NCBI RefSeq assembly: GCF_036250755.1
Contig: NZ_CP109583.1
Location: 5,541,501-5,605,500 of the forward strand
Direction: 5' to 3'
Source of the DNA: Streptomyces uncialis
GTDB lineage: Bacteria; Actinomycetota; Actinomycetes; Streptomycetales; Streptomycetaceae
Length of the DNA stretch: 64,000 nt
The translations under genes and the position numbers were made by a program. Shown piece after piece: positions 9,235 to 17,316 of this stretch; the stretch's first letter is position 1, and each line of letters opens with the position of its first letter. The notes under the pieces are model-generated. The model worked only from the letters and a program-made list of their open reading frames with translations, searched no databases and had not been told where the DNA came from.

Positions 9235-11139
9235 ATGGCGGCGTACTGCCCCTATTGCGGAACACCCGGCCCTGATGACGCCCGCTTCTGCATGAGCTGC
9301 GGTCGCGAACGCCCCCCGGTGCCCGGCGCACCGCCCGCCCCGTCCGCGCCACCGGGCCAGGCCCCGCCCACCGGAGCGATACCCGTACCGCCCCCGGCCG
9401 CCCCACCTGAGCCCGCCGCCCCACCAGCACCCACGACCCCGCCCGCACCGTCGTCCCCTCCAGCCCCGAAGTCCCTCACCGCCCCCACGACCGCACCACC
9501 CCCGGCGACCCAGCCCGCCCCGGCCGCCCCTGCCGTCCCGCCCGCTGCTCCGGCCCCGGCCCCGCAGTCACCGCCCGCACCCTCCGGCCCGCCCGCACCG
9601 TCCAGCCCGCCCTCACCCCCAGGCCCGCCCTCACCCCCAGGCCCGCCCTCACCCCCAGGCCCGCCCTCACCCCCCGGCCCGCCCCCGCCCTCCGGTCCGC
9701 CTCCGTCGGGCGGACCGGCGACCGGACAGCACACGTACACCGCCTTCCCGCCCGGCCATGTGCTGCCCCCGCCGCCGCCCCCGCCCTCGAACGGCGCCGC
9801 GTTCCTGCGGCGGGCCCTCTCCGGGGACTGGAGCGGCGCGCTCCGGGCCGCCGTCTGGCCCCTGGTGTTCGTGACGGCCCTCGCCTTCGCCCTCGCCGTC
9901 CCCGGCTACGGACAGGACATGTCCGACGACGACGCGGTGGGCTTCGGCGACCGGTTCCAGATCACCCTCGCCCTCGTCCTCCAGGGGGTGGGCGGGGAGC
10001 TTGAGGCCGAGACCTCCCGGACCGACCGCTCCGACGACATCGGTCCCGGCGAGGACTGGGACAGCGCACAGCCCGGCGAGGACTCGTACGGTTACGAGCC
10101 CACCCTGTCCGAACAGTTGGGCGTGGCCACGAGCTCCATCGAGCTGATCCCGTTCACGGTCACCGCGGGCTGGCTGCTCACGCTCTACGCCGGACTGCGG
10201 CTGCTGCGCAACCGCGACCGGCGGCGGCTCGCGGCCGGCGCGACGGGGGCCGCGGCGCCCGGTACGGGACCGCCAGCCGGTCCCTGGGCCGGTGCCGCGC
10301 CCTGGACCAACGGCGCCACCTCCGGACTTGAGGCGGCCCTGCGGGTCGGGCTGCTCGTCACCGCCGGAGTCCTCGTCCTGGCACTGTTCGCGCAGCCGAC
10401 CATCCAGGGCGTCGAGCTCTCCTCCGGGGTGCCGTTCGCCGTGCTGGGCGCCCTGCTGATGTCGGTCGTCCTGTCCGCCGTCGTGCTCGCCCGCGACGAA
10501 CACACCGGCTGGCTCGCCGCCCGCCCCGGCCTCCAGGCCCTCACCCGGGCCTGCGGCACCGCCCTGCGGGCCATGACGTTCGCCCTCGCCCTCTGCTCGG
10601 TCGTCCTGCTGATCGTCTACACCCAGCTCGACGAGTTCGACGAGGGCGGCTCCCTGTACGGGGAGGACTTCCCCGCCACCCTGACCGTCCTCCTGCTCCT
10701 GCTGAACCTCGGCGTCGCCGGACTCGGACTGTCCTGGGGCGCCCCGGTCGAGGCGGAGTTCAGCTCCCGGCTGCGCCCCGAGGAGGAAGCGCTCGGGCTC
10801 TCCGAGCTGGGGGACCTGGTCGGTTCCTGGGCCGTCGCCGGGACCCTCGCGGTCGGCGCGGTGTCCGTACTGTTCCTCGGAGTGCTCGCCGCGCGGCGCC
10901 ATGAGCGCCGCGCGGAACAACTCCTCGCGGGGGGACTGTTCCTGGGGCTGTTCCTGCTGCTCGCCGGGGTCGGCGGCTACGGGATGACGCAGGGCGGGTC
11001 CTACCGGGGCGGGGAGACGATGCACGTGGGTACGGCGATTCCGGACGCGCTGCTGTTCGGCACGGTGTGGGTGGCGGGTGGGTTGCTGGCGGGCGCCCTG
11101 CTGGTCACCCTGCTGCGCCCCCCTACGGCTCCCCGCTGA
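9235..11139 (+). CDS. Zinc-ribbon, proline-rich, multi-spanning membrane protein
   Basis: ATG 9235 follows GGAG by 9 nt and gives 634 residues. Residues 2-22 are a zinc ribbon, CPYCGTPGPDDARFCMSCGR. Residues of about 25-180 are almost only Pro, Ala, Ser and Gly and include SPPGPP repeats. The remainder has about seven or eight hydrophobic segments in two blocks. Between the first two lies an acidic loop (DMSDDDAVGFGD... and the DDIGPGEDWDSAQPGEDSYGY area) that is probably outside the cell. Streptomyces genomes carry families of such zinc-ribbon/membrane proteins with no known function; I cannot assign one. It is monocistronic and ends just before a large repeat region. Confidence 0.85.
   Translation: MAAYCPYCGTPGPDDARFCMSCGRERPPVPGAPPAPSAPPGQAPPTGAIPVPPPAAPPEPAAPPAPTTPPAPSSPPAPKSLTAPTTAPPPATQPAPAAPAVPPAAPAPAPQSPPAPSGPPAPSSPPSPPGPPSPPGPPSPPGPPSPPGPPPPSGPPPSGGPATGQHTYTAFPPGHVLPPPPPPPSNGAAFLRRALSGDWSGALRAAVWPLVFVTALAFALAVPGYGQDMSDDDAVGFGDRFQITLALVLQGVGGELEAETSRTDRSDDIGPGEDWDSAQPGEDSYGYEPTLSEQLGVATSSIELIPFTVTAGWLLTLYAGLRLLRNRDRRRLAAGATGAAAPGTGPPAGPWAGAAPWTNGATSGLEAALRVGLLVTAGVLVLALFAQPTIQGVELSSGVPFAVLGALLMSVVLSAVVLARDEHTGWLAARPGLQALTRACGTALRAMTFALALCSVVLLIVYTQLDEFDEGGSLYGEDFPATLTVLLLLLNLGVAGLGLSWGAPVEAEFSSRLRPEEEALGLSELGDLVGSWAVAGTLAVGAVSVLFLGVLAARRHERRAEQLLAGGLFLGLFLLLAGVGGYGMTQGGSYRGGETMHVGTAIPDALLFGTVWVAGGLLAGALLVTLLRPPTAPR
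9606..9677. repeat. 18-bp coding tandem repeat, 4 copies
   Basis: Four nearly identical units cccgccctcacccccagg inside the membrane-protein gene encode the PPSPPG periods of its linker. The near-identity at DNA level points to recent slippage or unequal exchange. Confidence 0.85.
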
Positions 11140-11169
11140 CGGTCGCGCCGCGCCTTCGCTCGCCCTTCT

Positions 11170-12230
11170 GAGGTCCGTCCACCTGGACGCACGTGTCCCT
11201 GTGCGGGTACGTCCGGGGGTGCGCGGTTCCTCGCGCCCCTGAGGTTCGTCCGGCTGGGCGTTCTTGTTCCTGTGCGGGCCGTCCGGGGGTGCGCAGTTCC
11301 TCGCGCCCCTGGGGTGCTGTCCTATTACGGTCGCTTTTCGGGTGCGGGCCGTCCTCGTTTTGCGCGGTTCCTCGCGCGCCTGGGGTTCCCCACCTGGGCG
11401 TACCTGTTCCTGTGCGGGTACGGACGGGGGTGCGCAGTTCCCCGCGCCCCTGAGGTTCGTCCGGCTGGGCGTTCTTGTTCCTGCGCGGGCCGTCCGGGGG
11501 TGCGCAGTTCCTCGCGCCCCTGGGGTGCTGTCCTATTACGGTCGCTTTTCGGGTGCGGGCCGTCCTCGTTTTGCGCGGTTCCTCGCGCCCCTGGGGTTCC
11601 CCACCTGGGCGTACCTGTCCCTGTGCGGGTACACCCGGGGGTGCGCGGTTCCTCGCGCCCCTGAGGTTCGTCCGGCTGGGCGTTCTTGTTCCTGTGCGGG
11701 CCGTCCGGGGGTGCGCAGTTCCTCGCGCCCCTGGGTGGTGCCCCCTTGCGGTCGTTCTTCGGGTGCGGGGCTGTCCTCGTTTTGCGCAGTTCCCCGTGCC
11801 CCTTTGGGGCGTCCGCCTGGGGCTGTCCGTCAGGTTGCGGGTGGGGTCAGGCTGCGGGGCGGCGTCAACCGGGGGCGGGGTTCAACCACACTCCTCGTGC
11901 AGTCGCCGGACTCAGCGAAGGGGGTGGGCGGGAATCTCTGCTCGCAGACTCCGATGCTCTTCAGTCGGGTCACTGGACGTGTTACCGAGCGTGTCGGATC
12001 GAGGACGGAGAATCCCGACCGGCACCGACCCGAAGAACAAGCAGAACGCGCCCCAAAGGGGCGCGGGGAACTGCGCACAACCACCGAGCGACGGCACAGG
12101 AAACAAGTTGGCCCACCCGGACAGACCTGGGAAGCGCAAGCGAAGGCGACCCGCAGGGGAACCGCGCACCCCACGAGCGACGGCACAGGAACGAAGTCCG
12201 TCCCGCCGGACGGACCTGGGACCCACCCGG
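11170..12230. repeat. Intergenic mosaic repeat region R1
   Basis: This noncoding region lies between the convergent membrane-protein and PASTA genes. The left side is a tandem array with a 211-bp period (11221, 11432, 11643; the third unit diverges after about 100 bp). Each unit contains gcgcagttcctcgcgcccct-type 20-mers and a tgtccggctgggcgt-type spacer. Then comes a core element (11931-12022), and then the inverse-oriented modules, starting with the exact 20-mer aggggcgcggggaactgcgc at 12057-12076. Open frames across it are repeat artefacts. Confidence 0.85.
11931..12022 (+). repeat. Conserved repeat core, copy A
   Basis: About 92 bp running from ggtgggcgggaatctctg to gagaatcccgacc. Its ends form an imperfect inverted repeat (cgggaatctc / gagaatcccg, 9 of 10). 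It matches copies B (16348), C (41998, inverted) and D (63646), and is the most diverged of the four. Confidence 0.8.
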
Positions 12231-12542
12231 TCAGGGGATTGCTTCGACCTCGACGCCTCCCGGGGCCGGGTCGGGCCGCCGCGGCTCCCGTACCCCCGCA
12301 CCGCCGTCGCCCTCGCCGGACGCCAGGTCGAACCAGACAGTGACCGTCGCGCCCCGCGGCACCTCCACCCCGGCCGGCGGATACTGCCGCACCACGTACT
12401 CGACCACCGTCGAGACAAGATCGGGCCGGTCCGCCGCGGCGAGCAGCAATCCCTCGCTCTCCGCGACCTCACGCGCGTCCACCGCCATCAGACCGACGAA
12501 ACGGGGCACACGTACATCCCGTGTTCTGGGTGCAATGCGCAC
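12231..12542 (-). CDS. Small PASTA-domain protein
   Basis: The best start is GTG 12542 (minus), with GGGGGTGAG directly upstream, giving 103 residues; the longer frame to 12695 has a low-complexity Arg/Gly head. Residues of about 8-70 form one PASTA domain: VPRFVGLMAVDAREVAESEGLLLAAADRP... VVRQYPPAGVEVPRGATVTVWFD. PASTA modules bind peptidoglycan fragments or beta-lactams when extracellular, but this protein has no signal peptide or membrane segment, so it is probably cytoplasmic and its ligand is unknown. The tail is Gly/Glu/Pro-rich. It lies downstream of the acetyltransferase gene, separated by a terminator. Confidence 0.75.
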   Translation of the reverse strand: MRIAPRTRDVRVPRFVGLMAVDAREVAESEGLLLAAADRPDLVSTVVEYVVRQYPPAGVEVPRGATVTVWFDLASGEGDGGAGVREPRRPDPAPGGVEVEAIP

Positions 12543-12640
12543 ATACTCACCCCCAGTCGTACCGGAAAGGGTAGCTCCAGCACCCGGCGCACCGGAACCG
12601 CCGCGACGCCCCGTACGCGGAGCGTGACCCCGCGTACCAA

Positions 12641-12670
12641 AGGGCGCGCGCCCTGGACGACGCGCGCCCT
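12641..12670 (-). terminator. Terminator downstream of the GNAT gene
   Basis: 10-bp perfect stem (agggcgcgcg at 12641-12650, cgcgcgccct at 12661-12670) with a 10-nt loop. On the minus strand it is followed by TTTGG. It lies between the acetyltransferase stop and the PASTA start. Confidence 0.6.
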
Positions 12671-12726
12671 CGACCCTCCGTACGCCGCCGGTCACCCGCC
12701 CCCGGGCACCGCGCCGGAGGGCCGGG

Positions 12727-13347
12727 TCACAGCTCCAGCCGGAAGCAGTGCCCCCGCCGCCCCGTGGGCGTCGCGAAGGTCTCCACCCGCTCCATCCCGA
12801 GCCGCTCGGTCACCGCGAGGGAGCGGGCGTTGCGCGCGTCGACCATCGCCACGACGTGCCGCACCCCCGTGGCCCGTACCTCGTCGAGCCCGGCGAGCGC
12901 CGCCTCGGTCGCGTACCCCCGGCCCCAGTGGTCCCGCCCGAGCCGCCAGCCGATCTCCACCTCACCGACGGGCCCCCACGCGTGCGGCCACGGCTGCGCC
13001 CCGGTGAACCCGATGACCTCACCGGTGACGGGGCCGTCGGGGGCGTCGGGGGCGACCATCGTCCACAGGCAGAAGCCGAGTTCGGCGTGATGACGCCGTT
13101 GCCGGGCCGTCAGCTCCTCGTACACCGAGACCTCCGCCGACGCGCCCCCGTGGAACTCCATCACCTCCGGGTGGTCGAACACCCGGTGCCAGTGGTACGC
13201 GTCCTCGTGGGTGGGCACCCGCAGCCGTACGGCGGGCCGCGGGCGGTCCGGCGCGGCGGGCGCGGGAACCGCGGACCGGGAAGGGGCGGAGGTGACGGAC
13301 GCGGAGGGTGTCGCGGTGGTCGCGACGGGGTGCACGGGTTGGCTCAC
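12727..13347 (-). CDS. GNAT-family (RimJ/RimL-like) N-acetyltransferase
   Basis: This is a 206-residue protein starting at GTG 13347. After a flexible Ala/Ser/Pro-rich head of about 40 residues, the acetyl-CoA-binding core is clear: LRVPTHEDAYHWHRVFDHPEV, GEVEIGWRLGRDHWGRGYATEAALAGLDE (motif A, GRGYATEA) and VDARNARSLAVTERLGMERVE. Such enzymes acetylate protein N-termini, amino sugars or antibiotics; the substrate cannot be read here. It diverges from the geranylgeranyl-reductase-type gene, with about 100 bp between the start codons. Confidence 0.9.
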   Translation of the reverse strand: MSQPVHPVATTATPSASVTSAPSRSAVPAPAAPDRPRPAVRLRVPTHEDAYHWHRVFDHPEVMEFHGGASAEVSVYEELTARQRRHHAELGFCLWTMVAPDAPDGPVTGEVIGFTGAQPWPHAWGPVGEVEIGWRLGRDHWGRGYATEAALAGLDEVRATGVRHVVAMVDARNARSLAVTERLGMERVETFATPTGRRGHCFRLEL

Positions 13348-13445
13348 AGGGCGGCCCTTCAGCTCGCTGATCAGTACCGCCTCCTAGACTGCACTTGTCC
13401 AGTGCCGGTCGGCACGCAGAATTCCGAGTCCCGGGAGAACCCGTC

Positions 13446-14729
13446 GTGACCGAGCCCCTCTCCGAACACCACGCAGATGTGATCGTCGTCGGAGCCGGAC
13501 CGGCGGGATCGACGACCGCGTACTACCTGGCCAAGGCGGGTCTGGACGTACTGCTGCTGGAGAAGACCGCCTTCCCGCGCGAGAAGGTGTGCGGCGACGG
13601 CCTCACGCCCCGCGCCACCAAACAGCTCGTCGCCATGGGCATCGACATCTCCGAGGAGGCGGGCTGGCTGCGCAACAAGGGCCTGCGGATCATCAGCGGG
13701 GGCGTACGGCTCCAGCTCGACTGGCCCGAGCTGGCCACCTTCCCGGACTACGGTCTGGTGCGCAAGCGCGACGACTTCGACGACCAACTCGCCCAGCAGG
13801 CGCAGAAGGCGGGCGCGCGGCTGTACGAGCGCTGCAACGTCGGCGCCCCGATCACCGACGACCGGACCGGCCGGATCACCGGTGTCGAGGCCAAGCTCGG
13901 CGAGGAGAAGACCCCGGTCACCTTCCACGCCCCGCTGGTCGTCGCCGCCGACGGCAACTCCACCCGGCTGTCGCTGGCGATGGGCCTGCACCGCCGGGAG
14001 GACCGCCCGATGGGCGTCGCCGTCCGGACGTACTTCACCTCGCCCCGGCACGAGGACGACTATCTGGAGTCCTGGCTGGAACTGTGGGACCGGCGCGGCC
14101 CGGTGGACCGGCTGCTCCCCGGCTACGGCTGGATCTTCGGGATGGGCGACGGCACGTCCAACGTCGGCCTCGGGGTCCTCAACACCTCCTCGTCCTTCAA
14201 GGAGCTGGACTGGCGCGAGGTGCTCAAGGCGTGGTGCGCGTCGATGCCCGAGGAGTGGGGCTACACCGACGAGAACATGACCGGTCCGGTCCGGGGCGCG
14301 GCGCTGCCCATGGCGTTCAACCGCCAGCCGCACTACACCCGCGGGCTGCTGCTCGTCGGTGACGCGGGCGGTCTGGTGAACCCGTTCAACGGCGAGGGCA
14401 TCGCGTACGCGATGGAGTCCGGGCAGATCGCCGCCGATGTCATCGTGCAGGCGCACGCCCGCTCGACGGACGCCCAGCGTGAACTCGCGCTCCAGCGCTA
14501 CCCGAAGGTCCTCAAGGACACCTACGGCGGTTACTACAACCTGGGCCGTGCCTTCGTGAAGCTCATCGGCAACCCGAAGATCATGCGGCTCGCGACCGAA
14601 CGCGGCCTCACGCACCCCGTGCTGATGCGCTTCACCCTCAAGATGCTCGCCAACCTGACCGACCCCACCGGCGGCGACGCGATGGACCGCATCATCAACG
14701 GTCTCAGCAAGGTCGCCCCGCGCGCCTGA
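13446..14729 (+). CDS. Geranylgeranyl-reductase-family flavoprotein, candidate menaquinone side-chain reductase
   Basis: From GTG 13446 (GGGAG upstream) this gives 427 residues. The N-terminal FAD Rossmann motif is VVGAGPAGSTTAYYLAKAGLDVLLLEK. The PREKVCGDGLTPRA motif and the C-terminal GDAGGLVNPFNGEGIAYAMESG motif are family hallmarks. Relatives reduce isoprenoid double bonds; mycobacterial MenJ (Rv0561c) saturates one unit of the menaquinone tail and is encoded close to menG. Streptomyces menaquinones are partly saturated, and menG, mqnA, mqnC and complex I are neighbours, so a MenJ-like role is the best inference. An alternative is reduction of other prenyl lipids. Confidence 0.9.
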   Translation: MTEPLSEHHADVIVVGAGPAGSTTAYYLAKAGLDVLLLEKTAFPREKVCGDGLTPRATKQLVAMGIDISEEAGWLRNKGLRIISGGVRLQLDWPELATFPDYGLVRKRDDFDDQLAQQAQKAGARLYERCNVGAPITDDRTGRITGVEAKLGEEKTPVTFHAPLVVAADGNSTRLSLAMGLHRREDRPMGVAVRTYFTSPRHEDDYLESWLELWDRRGPVDRLLPGYGWIFGMGDGTSNVGLGVLNTSSSFKELDWREVLKAWCASMPEEWGYTDENMTGPVRGAALPMAFNRQPHYTRGLLLVGDAGGLVNPFNGEGIAYAMESGQIAADVIVQAHARSTDAQRELALQRYPKVLKDTYGGYYNLGRAFVKLIGNPKIMRLATERGLTHPVLMRFTLKMLANLTDPTGGDAMDRIINGLSKVAPRA

Positions 14730-14757
14730 CCCGCCCGCCCGGAGACCCGGCACACGG

Positions 14758-14791
14758 AAGGGCCGCCACCCCGAGGGGTGGCGGCCCTTTT
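14758..14791. terminator. Bidirectional intrinsic terminator
   Basis: 15-bp perfect stem (aagggccgccacccc / gggtggcggcccttt) with loop gag and a T-run on both sides. It lies between the convergent reductase and NlpC/P60 genes and can serve both. Confidence 0.92.
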
Positions 14792-14822
14792 CGCTGTACG
14801 AATCGTGCGGTGGTGCCGGTGC

Positions 14823-15755
14823 TCAGAGCACCCGGACCGCGCCGTCGGCGGGGTAGCCCGACAGGTCCTGGATGACGACGCCCTTCGACGGGTTCGCCGC
14901 GTCCAGGTACTGGCCGTTACCGATGTAGACACCGGTGTGGTACGCGGAGCCCGCGCCACCCCAGTACAGGATGTCGCCGACCTGGAGGTTGGACGTGCCG
15001 ACCTGGGTACCGGCCGTCGACTGCGTCTGCGAGGTGCGCGGGAGGTCGATCCCGGCCTCCTTAAACGCGGCCTGGACGAGGCCCGAGCAGTCCCACGAGT
15101 TCGGGCCCGTGCCGCCCATGACGTACGCGTCGCCGACCTGCGCCTTGAGGAAGGCGATGACGGAGCCGAGGTTGCCGCTCGCCGGCGCGGTGGTGCTCTC
15201 CGAGGAGGAACCCGTGGACGGGGCGCTGGTGCCCGTGGAGTCCGACGTGCCGGTGGACGGCGTGTCCGACTGCGGCGTGGACGTCGACGCGGGCGCGGCG
15301 GCCGTGGTGGTGGTGAGCGGGGCACGCTCGGCGGTACGGGAGGCCCGCTCCGTCTCGGCGCGGCGCTCGGCCTCGGCCTTCGCCGCGCGCTCCGCGGCCT
15401 TCTTCTCGGCCTCGGCCTTGCGGACGGCCTCGGCCCGGTCCTTCTTGGCCTGCCCGGACGCCTTCTTGGCGGCCTGGTCCTGCTCGGCGCGGAGCTGCTC
15501 CTGCTGGGCCTGGAGCTCGTAGGCCGCGGCGGTGAGCTGGGTGGCACTCGCCGAGCGGGCGACCTGGGCCGAGAGGTCGGAGGTGAGCGTGGGCATTTCG
15601 ATGGTCTCGGTCACGGGTGCGGCGGCGCTGGCCGATCCCGAAGCACCGGCCACGGCCAGGGTGCTGAGGACGCCACCGGCGACACCGGCACGCAGCTTGT
15701 TGCTGCCGCTGCGGCGGGGCTTCCGGTGGCTGGGTATGTGAGCGGTGTGGGACAT
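14823..15755 (-). CDS. Secreted NlpC/P60 peptidoglycan endopeptidase
   Basis: This is a 310-residue exported wall hydrolase. It has a signal peptide (about 1-46, ending GSASAAA), a charged Ala/Lys/Glu coiled-coil region (about 70-135: QEQLRAEQDQAAKKA...), a Ser/Thr-rich linker, and a C-terminal NlpC/P60 domain (about 195-310). The catalytic Cys is in WDCSGLVQAAF, the His in AYHTGVYIGN, and the domain ends in QYLDAANPSKGV. The family cuts D-Glu-meso-DAP bonds in stem peptides. The coiled coil may dock on an activator or on the envelope. It diverges from nuoA across a 1.56-kb intergenic region that contains repeat region R2. Confidence 0.95.
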   Translation of the reverse strand: MSHTAHIPSHRKPRRSGSNKLRAGVAGGVLSTLAVAGASGSASAAAPVTETIEMPTLTSDLSAQVARSASATQLTAAAYELQAQQEQLRAEQDQAAKKASGQAKKDRAEAVRKAEAEKKAAERAAKAEAERRAETERASRTAERAPLTTTTAAAPASTSTPQSDTPSTGTSDSTGTSAPSTGSSSESTTAPASGNLGSVIAFLKAQVGDAYVMGGTGPNSWDCSGLVQAAFKEAGIDLPRTSQTQSTAGTQVGTSNLQVGDILYWGGAGSAYHTGVYIGNGQYLDAANPSKGVVIQDLSGYPADGAVRVL

Positions 15756-16084
15756 GGGACAACCGCTATCAGGGTGCCACCGTTACCTTCAAGAAACGTG
15801 GTCTGCGCCACAGTTGCGGGTCACCCTGCGTGAATCCCGGGCGTGTCGGCTCTTATTGACGCCGTAACGGACAATACGGGCGTTGGTGATCATGCGTGTG
15901 ATCACGGCTTTTCGTGGTTACGTCCGTATTGCCCCGCACCTACCACCCATCGATACGGTTGGCCAAGCCCGGCAATTCCCCCGGCCCCGCCGGTGTGGCG
16001 GAGGTCACGGAGCGATATCGCTACGGGCGGTTAGCGCCCAATGGGACCTTTTGCAGAAGTCTGCGCCAAAAAATGCGATACGAA
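15756..16084. other. Upstream region of the NlpC/P60 gene
   Basis: This is less GC-rich than its surroundings and noncoding. It holds a 7-bp inverted repeat gtgatca / tgatcac (15886-15905, 6-nt loop), flanked by cgtaacggacaatacgg and ggttacgtccgtattg, which share the aatacgg/ccgtatt element in inverted orientation. It probably contains the promoter and operator of the wall hydrolase. I cannot place the promoter firmly. Confidence 0.45.
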
Positions 16085-16770
16085 ACCTGACACAGCGTCA
16101 CGCCTTCGCTCGCGCTTTCGAGGTCCCACCACTGGACGTACTTGTCCCCCCACAGGTCGCCAGGTCCGTCCGGCGGGACGTACTCCGTTCCTGTGCCGTC
16201 GCTCGGTGGTTTCGCGCAGTTCCCCGCGCCCCTTAAGTGCTGCCCTCTTGCAGTCGCTCTTCGGGTGCGGGTCTGCCCTCGCCTTGCGCAGTTCCCCGCG
16301 CCCCTGACGGGGCACCCCTCTCCTCGCGCAGTCGCGGTGCTGCGGGAGGGGGTGGGCGGGAATCTCTGCCCGCAGACTCCGATGCTCTTCAGCAGGGCAA
16401 GGGGAGCGTCCGACCGAGCGCGTTGGAGCGAGGACGGAGAATCCCGACCGGCCCCGCCCCGAAGAACAAACAGAACGCGCCCCAAAGGGGCGCGGGGAAC
16501 TGCGCAGAACCACCGAGCGACGGCACAGCAGCGAAGTGCGCCCAGCCGGACGGACCTGGGAAGCGCAAGCGAAGGCGACCCGCGGGGAACTGCGCAGAAC
16601 CACCGAGCGACGGCACAGCAGCGAAGTACGCCCAGCCGGACGGACCTAGGAAGCGCAAGCGAAGGCGACCTGCGGGGAACTGCGCACCCACCGAGCGACG
16701 GCACAGCACCGAAGTACGCCCGCCCGGGCAGACCTCGAAAGCCCAAGCGAAGGCGGATCGTGAAAACGGG
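16085..16770. repeat. Intergenic mosaic repeat region R2
   Basis: Left modules with gcgcagttccccgcgcccct (near 16213 and 16285), a core element, then right modules in inverse orientation. The right modules repeat with a period of about 90 bp (accgagcgacggcacagca...gaagcgcaagcgaaggcgacc...ggggaactgcgc). It sits between the NlpC/P60 gene and the nuo promoter region. Confidence 0.85.
16348..16450 (+). repeat. Conserved repeat core, copy B
   Basis: About 103 bp, nearly identical to copies C and D. It contains the internal hairpin gcggg-aatctctg-cccgc and the invariant cagactccgatgctcttcag. It is enclosed by the outer inverted 20-mers of R2. Confidence 0.85.
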
Positions 16771-16976
16771 CACGCACTCCCACCCCCGTCCACACGCACC
16801 TCACCCCCGTCCACACCCCACAGCCCCGCCGGCGAGGTGTGAACGCTCCACTATCAGCGCCCCGCGTCCAACGCGAATTTGCTGCACGCGCCCGCTCCTT
16901 GATATTGCAAACGCCCTCCCACCTGCATCGACGAGGCAACTTGTCACGTCTCGTAACCACCCCACCGCTTCGCGTA

Positions 16977-17012
16977 CGAAGATCACCCCTCATCCGGCTT
17001 GGTGATCCTTCG
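16977..17012. promoter_or_regulatory. Inverted repeat upstream of nuoA
   Basis: cgaagatcacc (16977-16987) and ggtgatccttcg (17001-17012) form an 11-12 bp dyad with one mismatch. Two further agatcaca half-sites follow at about 17033 and 17056. It could be an operator or an RNA hairpin; no known regulator is recognised. Confidence 0.4.
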
Positions 17013-17098
17013 CCGGGTGGTGGAGATCACAAAGGCGATCATGGACCCCGTGTCGCAGATCACAGACCCGCAGGCATAGGATGCACGGCAGTTGGGCT

Positions 17099-17114
17099 TG
17101 TGACCTGCTTCACA
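17099..17114. promoter_or_regulatory. Rex (redox) operator-like site of the nuo operon
   Basis: TGTGACCTGCTTCACA matches the Streptomyces Rex operator TGTGAACNNNTTCACA except for one base. A -10-like TAGGAT lies 17 bp upstream (17077-17082), so bound protein would block early transcription. Rex binds when NADH is low and releases when NADH is high. This fits control of a complex I operon. The nuoA start is about 200 bp downstream. Confidence 0.7.
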
Positions 17115-17316
17115 TGAACACGATCTTGGGAACCGATCCGCGAGGGCTGCGGAGCGCCCCCCAAGGCCGGTGAGGCTCATGAGGCGCACGGAACCGAGGA
17201 GTTCCGTGGGGCTCGTGGGACGGGTGGGGCGGGTGACGGGTTCGACGCCTCCCCGGCCCCGAGGCCGCGGGGGGACCGCCGAAGCAGTCAGTGCCGACTG
17301 AAGGGAGCGAGGAGCG

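Noticed and set aside
11193..12627. Several long overlapping open frames across R1 (up to about 500 codons)
   Set aside because: They translate the 211-bp tandem array and its spacers into Cys/Arg/Pro-rich repeats in all forward frames at once, without ribosome sites or domains. Similar frames appear in R2, R4 and R5.
15756..15960. c-di-AMP (ydaO) riboswitch ahead of the NlpC/P60 gene
   Set aside because: Such switches precede some Streptomyces wall-hydrolase genes, but the expected conserved segments are not found on the minus strand; a gtgaatc-like string occurs only on the plus strand.
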